From a virus: a stretch of DNA of 33,758 bases. Position 1 is the stretch's first letter; every line of letters begins with the position of its first letter. The stretch spans positions 1 to 33,758 of the IMG/VR virus record IMGVR_UViG_3300009285_002284. The stretch is one strand, 5' to 3'. A program made the translations under genes and the position numbers. The notes under the pieces are model-generated. The model had not been told where the DNA came from. It worked only from the letters and a program-made list of their open reading frames with translations, and searched no databases. Of this stretch, positions 14,549 through 21,112 are shown piece by piece.

Positions 14549-15036
14549 AAAATCTTATATAGTAATTTAATAAGCAGATAAGAAATATAAGTAGTCACTT
14601 TACCATCTCCTTTATATTGACATTTCATATATCCTTTTGCTTGAAATAAATAGTATTTTGATTCATCATAATAGTCCATATCCAACATATTTAACATACA
14701 ATGATGTATTCTATTCATAATAAAGTCTAATGTTTTACCTTTTGCAACTAAAGCAAATAAAGATAAAAAACTATATAAATGTTTTAATCCTTCCTGATAA
14801 TTTTTATATTTTTTAGCTTCTCCAAACCCCTTTTTAGGATATGGAAAATCATAAACTTTATATTTTAATTCTAATTTCTTTAATATTGGAATTATTTTAC
14901 TTTTATTATCAGTCCTTATAATCAACTGAGGTTCTAGGAAATAATGAAACGGCCATCCTAATACTTTCTTTTTAAGTAAATACTTCATTAATAAAATAGC
15001 TCTTTCTCCTTTGATTTCAAGTTCAATCGTCTTCAT
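14545..15036 (-). CDS. Unknown protein in the glycan module, 163 aa
   Basis: Alpha/beta N-terminus (MKTIELEIKGERAILLMKYL), then HYFLEPQLIIRTD, a positively charged middle (FPYPKKGFGEAKKYKN) and a hydrophobic helical C-terminal half (LYSFLSLFALVAKG, IMNRIHHCMLNMLDMDYY). The order of a HY...IIR strand, a proline-rich turn and a helical tail faintly recalls the C-terminal domain of lantibiotic dehydratases and thiopeptide enzymes, but the key residues are not clear, and I do not assign it. It sits between two glycosyltransferases with four-base overlaps on both sides, so a role in the same pathway is likely. Confidence 0.55.
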   Translation of the reverse strand: MKTIELEIKGERAILLMKYLLKKKVLGWPFHYFLEPQLIIRTDNKSKIIPILKKLELKYKVYDFPYPKKGFGEAKKYKNYQEGLKHLYSFLSLFALVAKGKTLDFIMNRIHHCMLNMLDMDYYDESKYYLFQAKGYMKCQYKGDGKVTTYISYLLIKLLYKIL

Positions 15037-15848
15037 TTTCCTCCTAAATCTTTAATCATTTTGTCAGTAAAATCTTCTACTTTTTTAATTTCCGGTTCTT
15101 TTGTTTTATCAAGAGTAGTTAAATAGTTTAATCGTTCTATAACTGGCTCTTGGAAAAAAGCTCTGTAATTCATCTTCACTCCAGTATTCCCGCCTCCCCA
15201 ATGTATAATTTTCACGATCTTATCTTCTGTTGGAAAACCATCTTGTCCTTTTGGAACAACTATATCTTCTCCCCTCATTACGCATTTATTCCATTCCCCT
15301 TTTGAGATTAAACCATGCCACATGTTACCGTTATCAAAACACTTAACTTTATAGTTGCCGTAATAACAAAGTATATTGAGTAAATCCTGTTCTCGGTAGC
15401 GGTAATTCTTTATATTAGGTTTCTCACACATCATCCACCAGTGATCTATAAATTCTTTGCTTCGCATCGCTATAAAGCCACAGTTATAATAAATAGGTGG
15501 TATAATGTCCCAAACTGATACATCACCATAAGTTTTAGGATCAGTCCTGTTCCAGTTTAAGACAGTCCCTACATCATAATTTTCATCCTTCCAGATATGG
15601 GATATATCACCGCAAACTATCTGGTCGCAATCAAACTTTAAGATTAGATCATATTCTTTTAAATCTTTAGCTGCATATGGAGTCATTTTGTAAAACTTCT
15701 CCTCTATCCTTATTAAATCTAATTCTTTCTGTCCGATTATTTTGAGAGGTAATTCTTCCTCGCTATGAAATTTACGAAGTGAAGCTACAAACATCTTTAA
15801 ATATGGCTCATTGGCTGTATCTGCCACAGTAAAACCGATGATTTTCAT
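15033..15848 (-). CDS. GT-A fold glycosyltransferase, GT8-like, 271 aa
   Basis: The DxD metal and nucleotide-sugar site is D73-C74-D75 in LILKFDCDQIVCGDI, preceded by the usual N-terminal Rossmann-like strands and helix (FTVADTANEPYLKMFVASLR). Later landmarks are PIYYNCGFIAMRSKEF and the RYREQDLLNIL helix, which is the acceptor-side EQD motif of GT8-like enzymes, and KIIHWGGGNTG, a C-terminal histidine-glycine stretch also found in that family. It likely adds one sugar to a glycan or protein acceptor. It is translationally coupled to both neighbours. Confidence 0.8.
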   Translation of the reverse strand: MKIIGFTVADTANEPYLKMFVASLRKFHSEEELPLKIIGQKELDLIRIEEKFYKMTPYAAKDLKEYDLILKFDCDQIVCGDISHIWKDENYDVGTVLNWNRTDPKTYGDVSVWDIIPPIYYNCGFIAMRSKEFIDHWWMMCEKPNIKNYRYREQDLLNILCYYGNYKVKCFDNGNMWHGLISKGEWNKCVMRGEDIVVPKGQDGFPTEDKIVKIIHWGGGNTGVKMNYRAFFQEPVIERLNYLTTLDKTKEPEIKKVEDFTDKMIKDLGGK

Positions 15849-16033
15849 GATGCTTTTCCTGTCTTTCTTAAATTAAATTCTTGTTGGCATATTATAATCT
15901 CATTTACCATTCTTAATTTAACTTCTTCTAAAACAGAAACTATCAATCTTATCTCTTTTACTGAAAGTCCTTCTTCAGTTTTTTCTCTGTAACTAGCATC
16001 TTCTGGATATATTTCAAGTAAATATTTCTTCAT
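15845..16033 (-). CDS. Hypothetical protein, 62 aa
   Basis: GGAGGG four bases before ATG 16031-16033 fixes the start at MKKYLLEIYPEDA rather than the earlier ATG, and this choice gives the same four-base overlap as the rest of the operon. The product is a small helical protein (GLSVKEIRLIVSVLEEVKLR) with no recognisable motif. It may be a regulator or subunit for the adjacent sugar enzymes. Confidence 0.6.
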   Translation of the reverse strand: MKKYLLEIYPEDASYREKTEEGLSVKEIRLIVSVLEEVKLRMVNEIIICQQEFNLRKTGKAS

Positions 16034-16809
16034 TTTTCCCTCCATGCTTTAAACATTGTTGGTATATCAAATTCCTCAGTCAATACACTCTCTTTGATTT
16101 CATCTCCAGTGGCTTTATCTATTAGTTTCATCTGAAGGACTTGGTGCATATTTTTAAATGGTAGAAATTCAACTTTAAATCCAAACTTCCCTAAAATCGG
16201 GTCAATCACCTGCGGAATACTAGGCAACACATGAGATTCCCCTATTATAAAGTCTATATTCTTAGCAAACTTTGCAAAAGACGAACTGATAAAGACTTCA
16301 TATTCTGCACCCTCTATATCTATCTTCATGGCATCAATATGATCTACATTTGTCATTTTCACGATAGAGGCAAAATCAAGAGCTATTACCTGTACTTTGT
16401 TTCGCTCAATATTTTGTCCATAATAGAAAGAATCAGCTAGGTAGCCTTCTCTCTCAGTTGAGAGGTATCTTTTTACTGATCCTGCCCCAACAGCTACGTT
16501 AAAACATTTAATATTATGATAGTTTTTAGTATTATGCATAAAACAGGAAAAAAAGTCAGGATTAGGCTCAAAAGCATATATCTTAGCGTTTGGGTGGTTA
16601 AGTGAAAAGTAAATAGCAGTAGTTCCTACATGGCCTCCTAGATCAAAAACAATCGGGTCTTTTATGTCTTTGATATGATCTGACAGGGATTTATAATAGT
16701 CATTTTTATAGACTTCTACCGCAATAGTATTCATCATCTCATCATCACCGACAAAAGCAAATTCCATCAGTTTACCTTTATGTTTAAAAGTCAGTTTTTT
16801 AACTTTCAT
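16030..16809 (-). CDS. FkbM-family SAM-dependent methyltransferase (second copy), 259 aa
   Basis: Motif I is IVFDLGGHVGTTAIYF (near residue 60), followed by the acidic residue of motif II in KIYAFEPNPDFF, and the family signature IDAMKIDIEGAEYEVF near residue 160. These are the Rossmann-fold landmarks of FkbM proteins, which O-methylate sugars and related small molecules. Together with the next upstream FkbM gene it suggests that a glycan carries two methyl groups or that two acceptors are used. It overlaps both neighbours by four bases. Confidence 0.87.
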   Translation of the reverse strand: MKVKKLTFKHKGKLMEFAFVGDDEMMNTIAVEVYKNDYYKSLSDHIKDIKDPIVFDLGGHVGTTAIYFSLNHPNAKIYAFEPNPDFFSCFMHNTKNYHNIKCFNVAVGAGSVKRYLSTEREGYLADSFYYGQNIERNKVQVIALDFASIVKMTNVDHIDAMKIDIEGAEYEVFISSSFAKFAKNIDFIIGESHVLPSIPQVIDPILGKFGFKVEFLPFKNMHQVLQMKLIDKATGDEIKESVLTEEFDIPTMFKAWREK

Positions 16810-17498
16810 ATTCTTTTTGCTAAAAATAATACTGGATTTTCGGAAATTAATTTAACTTCAAAGCCTCTATCAGCAATCGATGCCTTGAGAATATTTGTAT
16901 TTGAATCATTCCATCCATGAAATTCTACCAACATCATCTTTATTTTATGAGCGACTGCCTCAAAAGAGGAATGGCTAAGAATCTTGGCTTCCTCACCTTC
17001 TACATCAAGTTTCAGGAAATCTACACAGTCAATTTTATATTCGTTAAATATTAAGTCTAAAGTTGTCTTTTCAACTTTCTCCACATCTGTCTCTTTATGT
17101 TCTCTACCATGAACCCTCTCATATTCTTCATTAAATTCCCTTGTCATAGGATTGAGATTGTGCATGGTAGTGTTGTAACAATGGTAGAAATCAGCCTGTC
17201 CTACCTCATTTGAAACTGCCTTTTTTATAAGAGTAACCTTTTCTAACTTGTTAAATTCAACAAGTTTAATAAGTGTTTCAAAATGGTCTGAAGCTGGTTC
17301 TATAGCGTAGATTTTCTTGGAGAATGGATAAGCGTAGTAGGTAAAAAGACCAATATTAGCTCCTACATCCATAATTACTAAATCTTTTTTTCCTTTTAAA
17401 TATGGATTGTAGATTTGTCTGACATAAATCTCTTCAAAAATGGCAGCTACACAATCACTAAACCAATCTCTAAAAAAGATAGCTTGTAATGGTTTCAT
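16806..17498 (-). CDS. FkbM-family SAM-dependent methyltransferase (first copy), 230 aa
   Basis: Motif I VIMDVGANIGLFTYYA, motif II acidic residue in IYAIEPASDHFETL, and the FkbM signature VDFLKLDVEGEEAKIL. The N-terminus (MKPLQAIFFRDWFSDCVA) is helical. Compared with the second copy, the sequence between the motifs is clearly different, so this is not a recent duplication. It is the first gene of the sugar-modification operon and lies 12 bases after the interleaved inverted repeats. No good ribosome site precedes the ATG; the 5' structure may control its translation. Confidence 0.87.
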   Translation of the reverse strand: MKPLQAIFFRDWFSDCVAAIFEEIYVRQIYNPYLKGKKDLVIMDVGANIGLFTYYAYPFSKKIYAIEPASDHFETLIKLVEFNKLEKVTLIKKAVSNEVGQADFYHCYNTTMHNLNPMTREFNEEYERVHGREHKETDVEKVEKTTLDLIFNEYKIDCVDFLKLDVEGEEAKILSHSSFEAVAHKIKMMLVEFHGWNDSNTNILKASIADRGFEVKLISENPVLFLAKRI

Positions 17499-17509
17499 AT
17501 TACAAAATT

Positions 17510-17564
17510 CAGAGTCTCGCCAAGAATGACCAAGAACGAGACTCTGAAGTTTATGGTCATTCTT
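17510..17564 (-). promoter_or_regulatory. Two interleaved perfect 10-bp inverted repeats (pseudoknot or switch) in leader F
   Basis: In - strand order: AAGAATGACC (a), 8 bases, CAGAGTCTCG (b), 5 bases, GGTCATTCTT (a'), 2 bases, CGAGACTCTG (b'). Arms a/a' and b/b' are each perfectly complementary over 10 bp and are interleaved a-b-a'-b', so an RNA would form an H-type pseudoknot or one of two competing hairpins. The first gene starts 12 bases later. There is no U-tract. If RNA starts near 17560, about seven bp of a/a' remain. Confidence 0.8.
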
Positions 17565-17565
17565 T

Positions 17566-17595
17566 TTATTAACTCTATTTTACCAGTTATGTCAA
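17566..17595 (-). promoter_or_regulatory. Promoter F (glycan-modification module)
   Basis: TTGACA (plus-strand TGTCAA 17590-17595) then TAATAA (17566-17571) with an 18-base spacer, or TTAATA with 17. The -35 box overlaps the last two codons and stop of the upstream 227-aa gene. It lacks the +1 hairpin and terminator found in leaders A-E. Confidence 0.7.
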
Positions 17596-18270
17596 TAGAT
17601 CATGATTAGACATTCTACTCACATCATCCGCAACATAAGTTGGTTTCGCCCAAACTGTTATTGCACAACTTCCTGCGATTGAATCTGGAAGTTTAATAGC
17701 GTGATAAGTTGCATCTATAAATGCACCGATAGTGCCTCCATTTATAGGCTGTTGTGTACCATTGTGTGAAAAAGCGATATGACCTACATCTGCTGTTCCG
17801 CCAATCTTAAATGGAAGTGCCAGTTTACCTACTGTCCCTAGTGTTCCACCTCCAATAGTAAGAGTACCGATATCATTGGCAGTAGTCCACTGTTGAGCAG
17901 TAACTGATGTAAGTTCTGAAAAACAGACCGTTCCCGCAATAGTAGCTGCTGTAGTCCCTGGTTTTGTCAAAGTTTCAGTCTGTATTACACCGAATTGATC
18001 CTGTCCAACAATAGTAAGTGTTCCACCACATTTAGTACCAGAACCAGTTGTCCAAATAGCGTTTAAGTTTCTAGGCCAGTCAGCAATCTTGCTTTTAAAT
18101 CCAACTGTAACAGTTGCCGTACCAGTTGGGCCTGAAGAAACTGCTGTTGCAAACCAGTTAGCCGCATAAGATGGATTGACAACAGTCACAACTTCATATC
18201 TATCAATCTCATCTGGAGTAACTAAATTACCGGAAAATCTGATATCCGGCATATAATTTTTTAGTGCCAT
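17587..18270 (-). CDS. Beta-rich virion protein (decoration or head-fibre type), 227 aa
   Basis: Thr/Ala/Gly-rich and almost all beta, for example GPTGTATVTVGFKSK, GTLTIVGQDQFGVIQTE and TIAGTVCFSELTSVTAQ. Composition and position just downstream of the capsid gene suggest a capsid decoration or head-fibre protein. AAAGGGGGTG lies 14 bases before the ATG, and the start is the TAAATTATGG context with the upstream stop in the same frame, so reinitiation is likely. No catalytic motif or known family recognised. Confidence 0.55.
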   Translation of the reverse strand: MALKNYMPDIRFSGNLVTPDEIDRYEVVTVVNPSYAANWFATAVSSGPTGTATVTVGFKSKIADWPRNLNAIWTTGSGTKCGGTLTIVGQDQFGVIQTETLTKPGTTAATIAGTVCFSELTSVTAQQWTTANDIGTLTIGGGTLGTVGKLALPFKIGGTADVGHIAFSHNGTQQPINGGTIGAFIDATYHAIKLPDSIAGSCAITVWAKPTYVADDVSRMSNHDLLT

Positions 18271-18273
18271 AAT

Positions 18274-18405
18274 TTATTGAGTAACACCCCCTTTAATATA
18301 TTTTACTAATTTAATCCGTTGTCTTGGTGAAATTCCTATTTCCTGACAAAATCTTTTAAAACTATAATAGTATTGTTTTCTCGCATTTTTATTTTTTCTA
18401 GACAC
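18274..18405 (-). CDS. Small basic protein, 43 aa, GTG start
   Basis: The frame opens at GTG 18403-18405, three bases after the upstream stop, with GGGGA a few bases earlier. The product is very basic (MSRKNKNARKQ, YSFKRFCQEIGISPRQRIK), with a predicted helix-turn-helix-like pair of short helices, and is plainly protein-like rather than random. It might bind nucleic acid. Its stop is followed by ATT-ATG of the next gene in the same frame, so readthrough would give a fusion to the 227-aa virion protein. Confidence 0.5.
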   Translation of the reverse strand: MSRKNKNARKQYYYSFKRFCQEIGISPRQRIKLVKYIKGGVTQ

Positions 18406-18408
18406 ATT

Positions 18409-18753
18409 TTAATCCCCGGGAAGATAAACCTTTCTGCCTAAATATTTCTCTTGTAAAACTTTCCTAATCTTTTGTCCTCTTAAATAAGCTAGATACTGCT
18501 TCCCAAAGTATCTTTCAATTATATTAGGGTTATTACTGTCTACAAACTTACTTCTTAGAAAACAAGCTACAGCATGAACACGCTCATCTAATTCCTCATG
18601 GTATTTTTTAACCTGCTTTTTTTTATAAGCGTTATATTTCTTTATTGAATTAGCGATAACTGCTTTATTGCGTTCAGGAGAAAATCCTTCTTCTCCATCT
18701 TCCACATAAAACAAAGCATAATCCTGTTTCTGATTTTCTGTTATTTCCTTCAT
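18409..18753 (-). CDS. Hypothetical basic helical protein, 114 aa
   Basis: Starts with an acidic segment (YVEDGEEGFSPE), then long basic helices (IKKYNAYKKKQVKKYHEEL, LRGQKIRKVLQEKYLGRK) with one cysteine. It may contact DNA or the capsid interior. It follows the capsid gene after a 117-base structured gap and is coupled to the 43-aa gene. The start ATG directly follows the last hairpin of that gap; no independent ribosome site is seen. Family not recognised. Confidence 0.55.
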   Translation of the reverse strand: MKEITENQKQDYALFYVEDGEEGFSPERNKAVIANSIKKYNAYKKKQVKKYHEELDERVHAVACFLRSKFVDSNNPNIIERYFGKQYLAYLRGQKIRKVLQEKYLGRKVYLPGD

Positions 18754-18860
18754 ACCTAAGGCAACAAGCAGTATTGTCTTAGGTATGTTGCGGTTCGTTA
18801 AGGTATTTAAGATATTTATGTGTTCATATCTTATTTCCTTTCATCGATGACAACCGCAAC
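18754..18860 (-). promoter_or_regulatory. Structured RNA region between capsid gene and next gene
   Basis: Two structures in the 117-base gap. A 9-bp stem GTTGCGGTT/AACCGCAAC (18787-18795 with 18852-18860) encloses a 7-bp hairpin AAGATAT/ATATCTT (18809-18815 with 18826-18832). Next to it a 7-bp stem ACCTAAG/CTTAGGT (18754-18760 with 18778-18784) ends one base before the next ATG. No U-tract follows, so it is more likely to set RNA stability or to restrain translation downstream of the highly expressed capsid gene. Confidence 0.5.
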
Positions 18861-18870
18861 CAAAACATCG

Positions 18871-20127
18871 TTAATCAGTTTTCTGTGTCAGTCTTCCATT
18901 TGCCGCCGGACATCTACAGAGAAGATTCATAAACCAGACCATTGTTGCCTGATAGGTTAGATAATCTACCTTACGAACAAGGGCGTTGGTGTCTTCCATC
19001 CAATCAAGATCGGATACTTGACACACTGTCCACGAGTCTAGGTTGATTATTTCTACTTCCCCATCTGGAACATCATAATCTAGAAATACGCCTACTTTTC
19101 CTGCACCTGCTGCAAATTCAAGACCAGTCCATCCACCCAAAAGATCAGTTTCATTAACTATTCTCCTTAAAGCTGTCAATATGTTTCCATATTTGTTGTA
19201 AAGAGACAGGTTAGTGAAGATTGCATAGCGATCTCCAGGTTGCGCCCACTTTTTAGCATTGAGGTATTTTAACTGCATTGCTGAAAGAGTAAGCACTTCG
19301 CTTGTAGTTCCTATTTGAGGAGTCCACCCTGGATTGCTTCTTGCATAGGTCGCATATTGACTTGTTCCTGTGGATGAGGACAACGCATCTCGGATGCCAT
19401 GAATTTCTGCCGTACCATTATTTGCCGTATCTCCGTCAACTCTGTAAACTGCCAAACTTCCTGCAACGAGTGCGTTAAGAGTCGCAGTCATATTGACTGT
19501 ACCATCACTTCCTGTTGAGCTTACGGTTCCGATAGCTGTTCCTACGCTTCCAAAGGACAACGCATTACCAGCGAAGATATAGTCTGTTGGAGAGATGTCA
19601 CCATTAACGGTTCCATGCACATCCAAAAGACGGGTATCGTTAGTTCCTGCGCCTGTTGCATTGGGTAACATAAGGACCACCGAGGTTGCCGCAGCCGAAC
19701 TTGATACTTGGGAAAGAACACCCAATCCATCGCTGTAATATTGCCTATTGAGGTCTTTTGAGAAATCTGATGTCAACGTTTTTGCTTGAAAGGACAGTTG
19801 GTTTTCCACTGCTCCTTCCTTAGTTTTAGTTGCATCTAAGGTCAATTTCGAAATATCGAATGTACCTGTGATTATTTTTACGCCTATATAAGGCTGACCG
19901 ATTGAACTTTTACTTGAGACCAACTTACTTCCGTCATTTGCCAAATTAACCACCCCGCCATGACGAGACGATCTTACTGGAGCATAAAAGTTGTTGTTCA
20001 AAAATTGAACATCAGCATCCTTTCTGATCTGATCCAGTAACAGATGATTTTTAGTATAGTTATCCTGTATATAAGGAAGGATAACTTTTTTTAAAGCATT
20101 TGATACATCACTTATTACTATAGCCAT
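18871..20127 (-). CDS. Major capsid protein, 418 aa
   Basis: Forms the icosahedral shell. The N-terminal half shows the pattern of HK97-fold coat proteins: a helix (VSNALKKVILPYIQDN), then VRSSRHGGVVNLANDGSKL, the extended arm region, and GVKIITGTFDISKLTLDAT as strands. The C-terminal half holds WAQPGDRYAIFTNLSLYNKYG and ends with a Trp/aromatic strand (LTYQATMVWFMNLLCR), both common in this coat group. It follows the scaffold gene, as expected. GGAGGTGA lies 15 bases before the ATG, unusually far, and no nearer start codon exists in the frame. The residue composition and size fit a podovirus shell protein. Confidence 0.85.
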   Translation of the reverse strand: MAIVISDVSNALKKVILPYIQDNYTKNHLLLDQIRKDADVQFLNNNFYAPVRSSRHGGVVNLANDGSKLVSSKSSIGQPYIGVKIITGTFDISKLTLDATKTKEGAVENQLSFQAKTLTSDFSKDLNRQYYSDGLGVLSQVSSSAAATSVVLMLPNATGAGTNDTRLLDVHGTVNGDISPTDYIFAGNALSFGSVGTAIGTVSSTGSDGTVNMTATLNALVAGSLAVYRVDGDTANNGTAEIHGIRDALSSSTGTSQYATYARSNPGWTPQIGTTSEVLTLSAMQLKYLNAKKWAQPGDRYAIFTNLSLYNKYGNILTALRRIVNETDLLGGWTGLEFAAGAGKVGVFLDYDVPDGEVEIINLDSWTVCQVSDLDWMEDTNALVRKVDYLTYQATMVWFMNLLCRCPAANGRLTQKTD

Positions 20128-20170
20128 AAATTATTCTATATGTCACCTCCTTCTAAGTCTTAAATTTTAA

Positions 20171-20884
20171 TTACTGACTTGCACCATATAACTCATCCTT
20201 GATTGCCTGAGTTAGATTTTCATTTGTTATTCTAACTCTAGGCGGTTCTTTTCCAGTTGACGATTGAGTATTTGTCACTAACCCTGGAGTTTTAACTCCA
20301 CCTATCTGTTTAGTCTTCCATTCATCCAACTGGGTTTCGTACTTATCCTTATATGCTTTTAAAGGATTGCGGAAACCTGTTTCCTGCATATACTGAAGGA
20401 TTTCTTGAGTATCAAACTTTGGTCTTCCGTCTGATCCGTCAATTTCATCCTTGTATTCCTCACACTCCTCTAAAAGTTTCTCACCAGCTCGCCTTTCTAT
20501 ATAAGCTCTTTCGAACTCGCCCTTAGTTAAAACTTCACCACCCATAAGTTCTTGAAGTTGTTGTTTAGCCAATTCTTTCTGTTCTGGAGTCCAAGATTGT
20601 CCCGTTTGTGCATCTTTAACTTGGACTTCCTTTAACTTAGTTTCAGCTTCAGCCAATCTTGTTTCATATTCTTTAACTTTCTGGGTAGCTTTTGTATATT
20701 CTGGATAAATACGATCCATCTTGGTATTATATTTAGTCTCAATTTCTTCAACTCCCTTACCAAGCCCTACCAGTCTTTCAACGTCTTCTGGAGAATATTC
20801 TGTTTCTCCAACTTTAATCTTTGTATCTGCCGATGGCGTTACCGGTGGTTCTGGATTTGTCGCCTTTGGTATAAAATCTGCCAT
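20171..20884 (-). CDS. Scaffolding protein, 237 aa
   Basis: Guides capsid assembly and leaves before packaging. An N-terminal disordered Pro-rich lead is followed by VGETEYSPEDVERLVGLGKG, a short motif common at this place in scaffold proteins, then a long coiled coil (residues about 50-120, EYETRLAEAETKLKEVQ), an acidic middle, and a Pro/Thr-rich tail. The C-terminal 15 residues (NENLTQAIKDELYGA) form the helix expected to bind the coat protein. AGAGGAGGA precedes the ATG. It sits immediately upstream of the capsid gene and is first in module C. Confidence 0.8.
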   Translation of the reverse strand: MADFIPKATNPEPPVTPSADTKIKVGETEYSPEDVERLVGLGKGVEEIETKYNTKMDRIYPEYTKATQKVKEYETRLAEAETKLKEVQVKDAQTGQSWTPEQKELAKQQLQELMGGEVLTKGEFERAYIERRAGEKLLEECEEYKDEIDGSDGRPKFDTQEILQYMQETGFRNPLKAYKDKYETQLDEWKTKQIGGVKTPGLVTNTQSSTGKEPPRVRITNENLTQAIKDELYGASQ

Positions 20885-20898
20885 ATATTCCTCCTCTA

Positions 20899-20919
20899 CA
20901 GTTCCTTAAAAGGACTGTT
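20899..20919 (-). promoter_or_regulatory. Hairpin before the scaffold ribosome site
   Basis: Imperfect palindrome with ACAG/CTGT ends and CCTT/AAGG inside, lying between terminator C and the AGAGGAGGA ribosome site. It might expose or hide the start of the scaffold gene. It has no U-tract. Confidence 0.4.
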
Positions 20920-20933
20920 AGAATGTTAATAAT

Positions 20934-20957
20934 AAAAAAACTCGTATTTCTACGAGT
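20934..20957 (-). terminator. Intrinsic terminator in leader C
   Basis: ACTCGTA-GAAA-TACGAGT on the - strand, a perfect 7-bp stem, whose last pair overlaps the first of seven T (20934-20940). Its sequence differs from the GACAC-type stems of leaders A, D and E, but it sits at the same distance from the promoter. Confidence 0.88.
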
Positions 20958-20992
20958 CTTCTAAAAATCGTCTGGTCGCTAAATTATCGACT
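20934..20992 (-). ncRNA. Leader RNA C: +1 hairpin plus terminator (59 nt)
   Basis: P1 at 20975-20991: stem GTCG/CGAC with loop ATAATTTAG. Compared with GCCG/CGGC of leaders A and E both arms have changed together. The 17-base link starts CAGACGA and ends AGAAG; ACGA can pair with TCGT in the terminator 5' arm. Confidence 0.68.
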
Positions 20993-20998
20993 GTCTGA

Positions 20999-21027
20999 AT
21001 ATTAATATATCAAATAATTATTGTCAA
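20999..21027 (-). promoter_or_regulatory. Promoter C (capsid module)
   Basis: TTGACA (TGTCAA 21022-21027 on the plus strand), 17-base spacer, TAATAT (20999-21004); expected start near 20992. It drives scaffold, capsid and three small genes. Confidence 0.88.
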
Positions 21028-21028
21028 C

Positions 21029-21112
21029 TTATAACACAATTGCTTTCCAACCAAAAGTTACTGTTCCCTTAGGAGCAATATTCAAACTCACATTAAAATT
21101 AAGTACCAACAC
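21029..21112 (-). CDS. Short orphan ORF resembling the C-terminus of a virion protein
   Basis: Twenty-seven codons open at GTG 21110-21112 and overlap the end of the 165-aa gene in another frame. The sequence NVSLNIAPKGTVTFGWKAIVL looks like the last strands of a phage beta-sandwich protein, so it may be the remnant of an older, longer gene or a frameshift extension of the 165-aa protein. No ribosome site is seen; it may not be translated on its own. Confidence 0.3.
   Translation of the reverse strand: MLVLNFNVSLNIAPKGTVTFGWKAIVL

Noticed and set aside
19542-19730. Second - strand frame inside the capsid gene
   Set aside because: No ribosome site; lies entirely within the capsid gene, whose protein pattern is clear.
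19772-19777. TGTCAA (a - strand TTGACA) inside the capsid gene
   Set aside because: No acceptable -10 box at 16-18 bases and no gene start follows.
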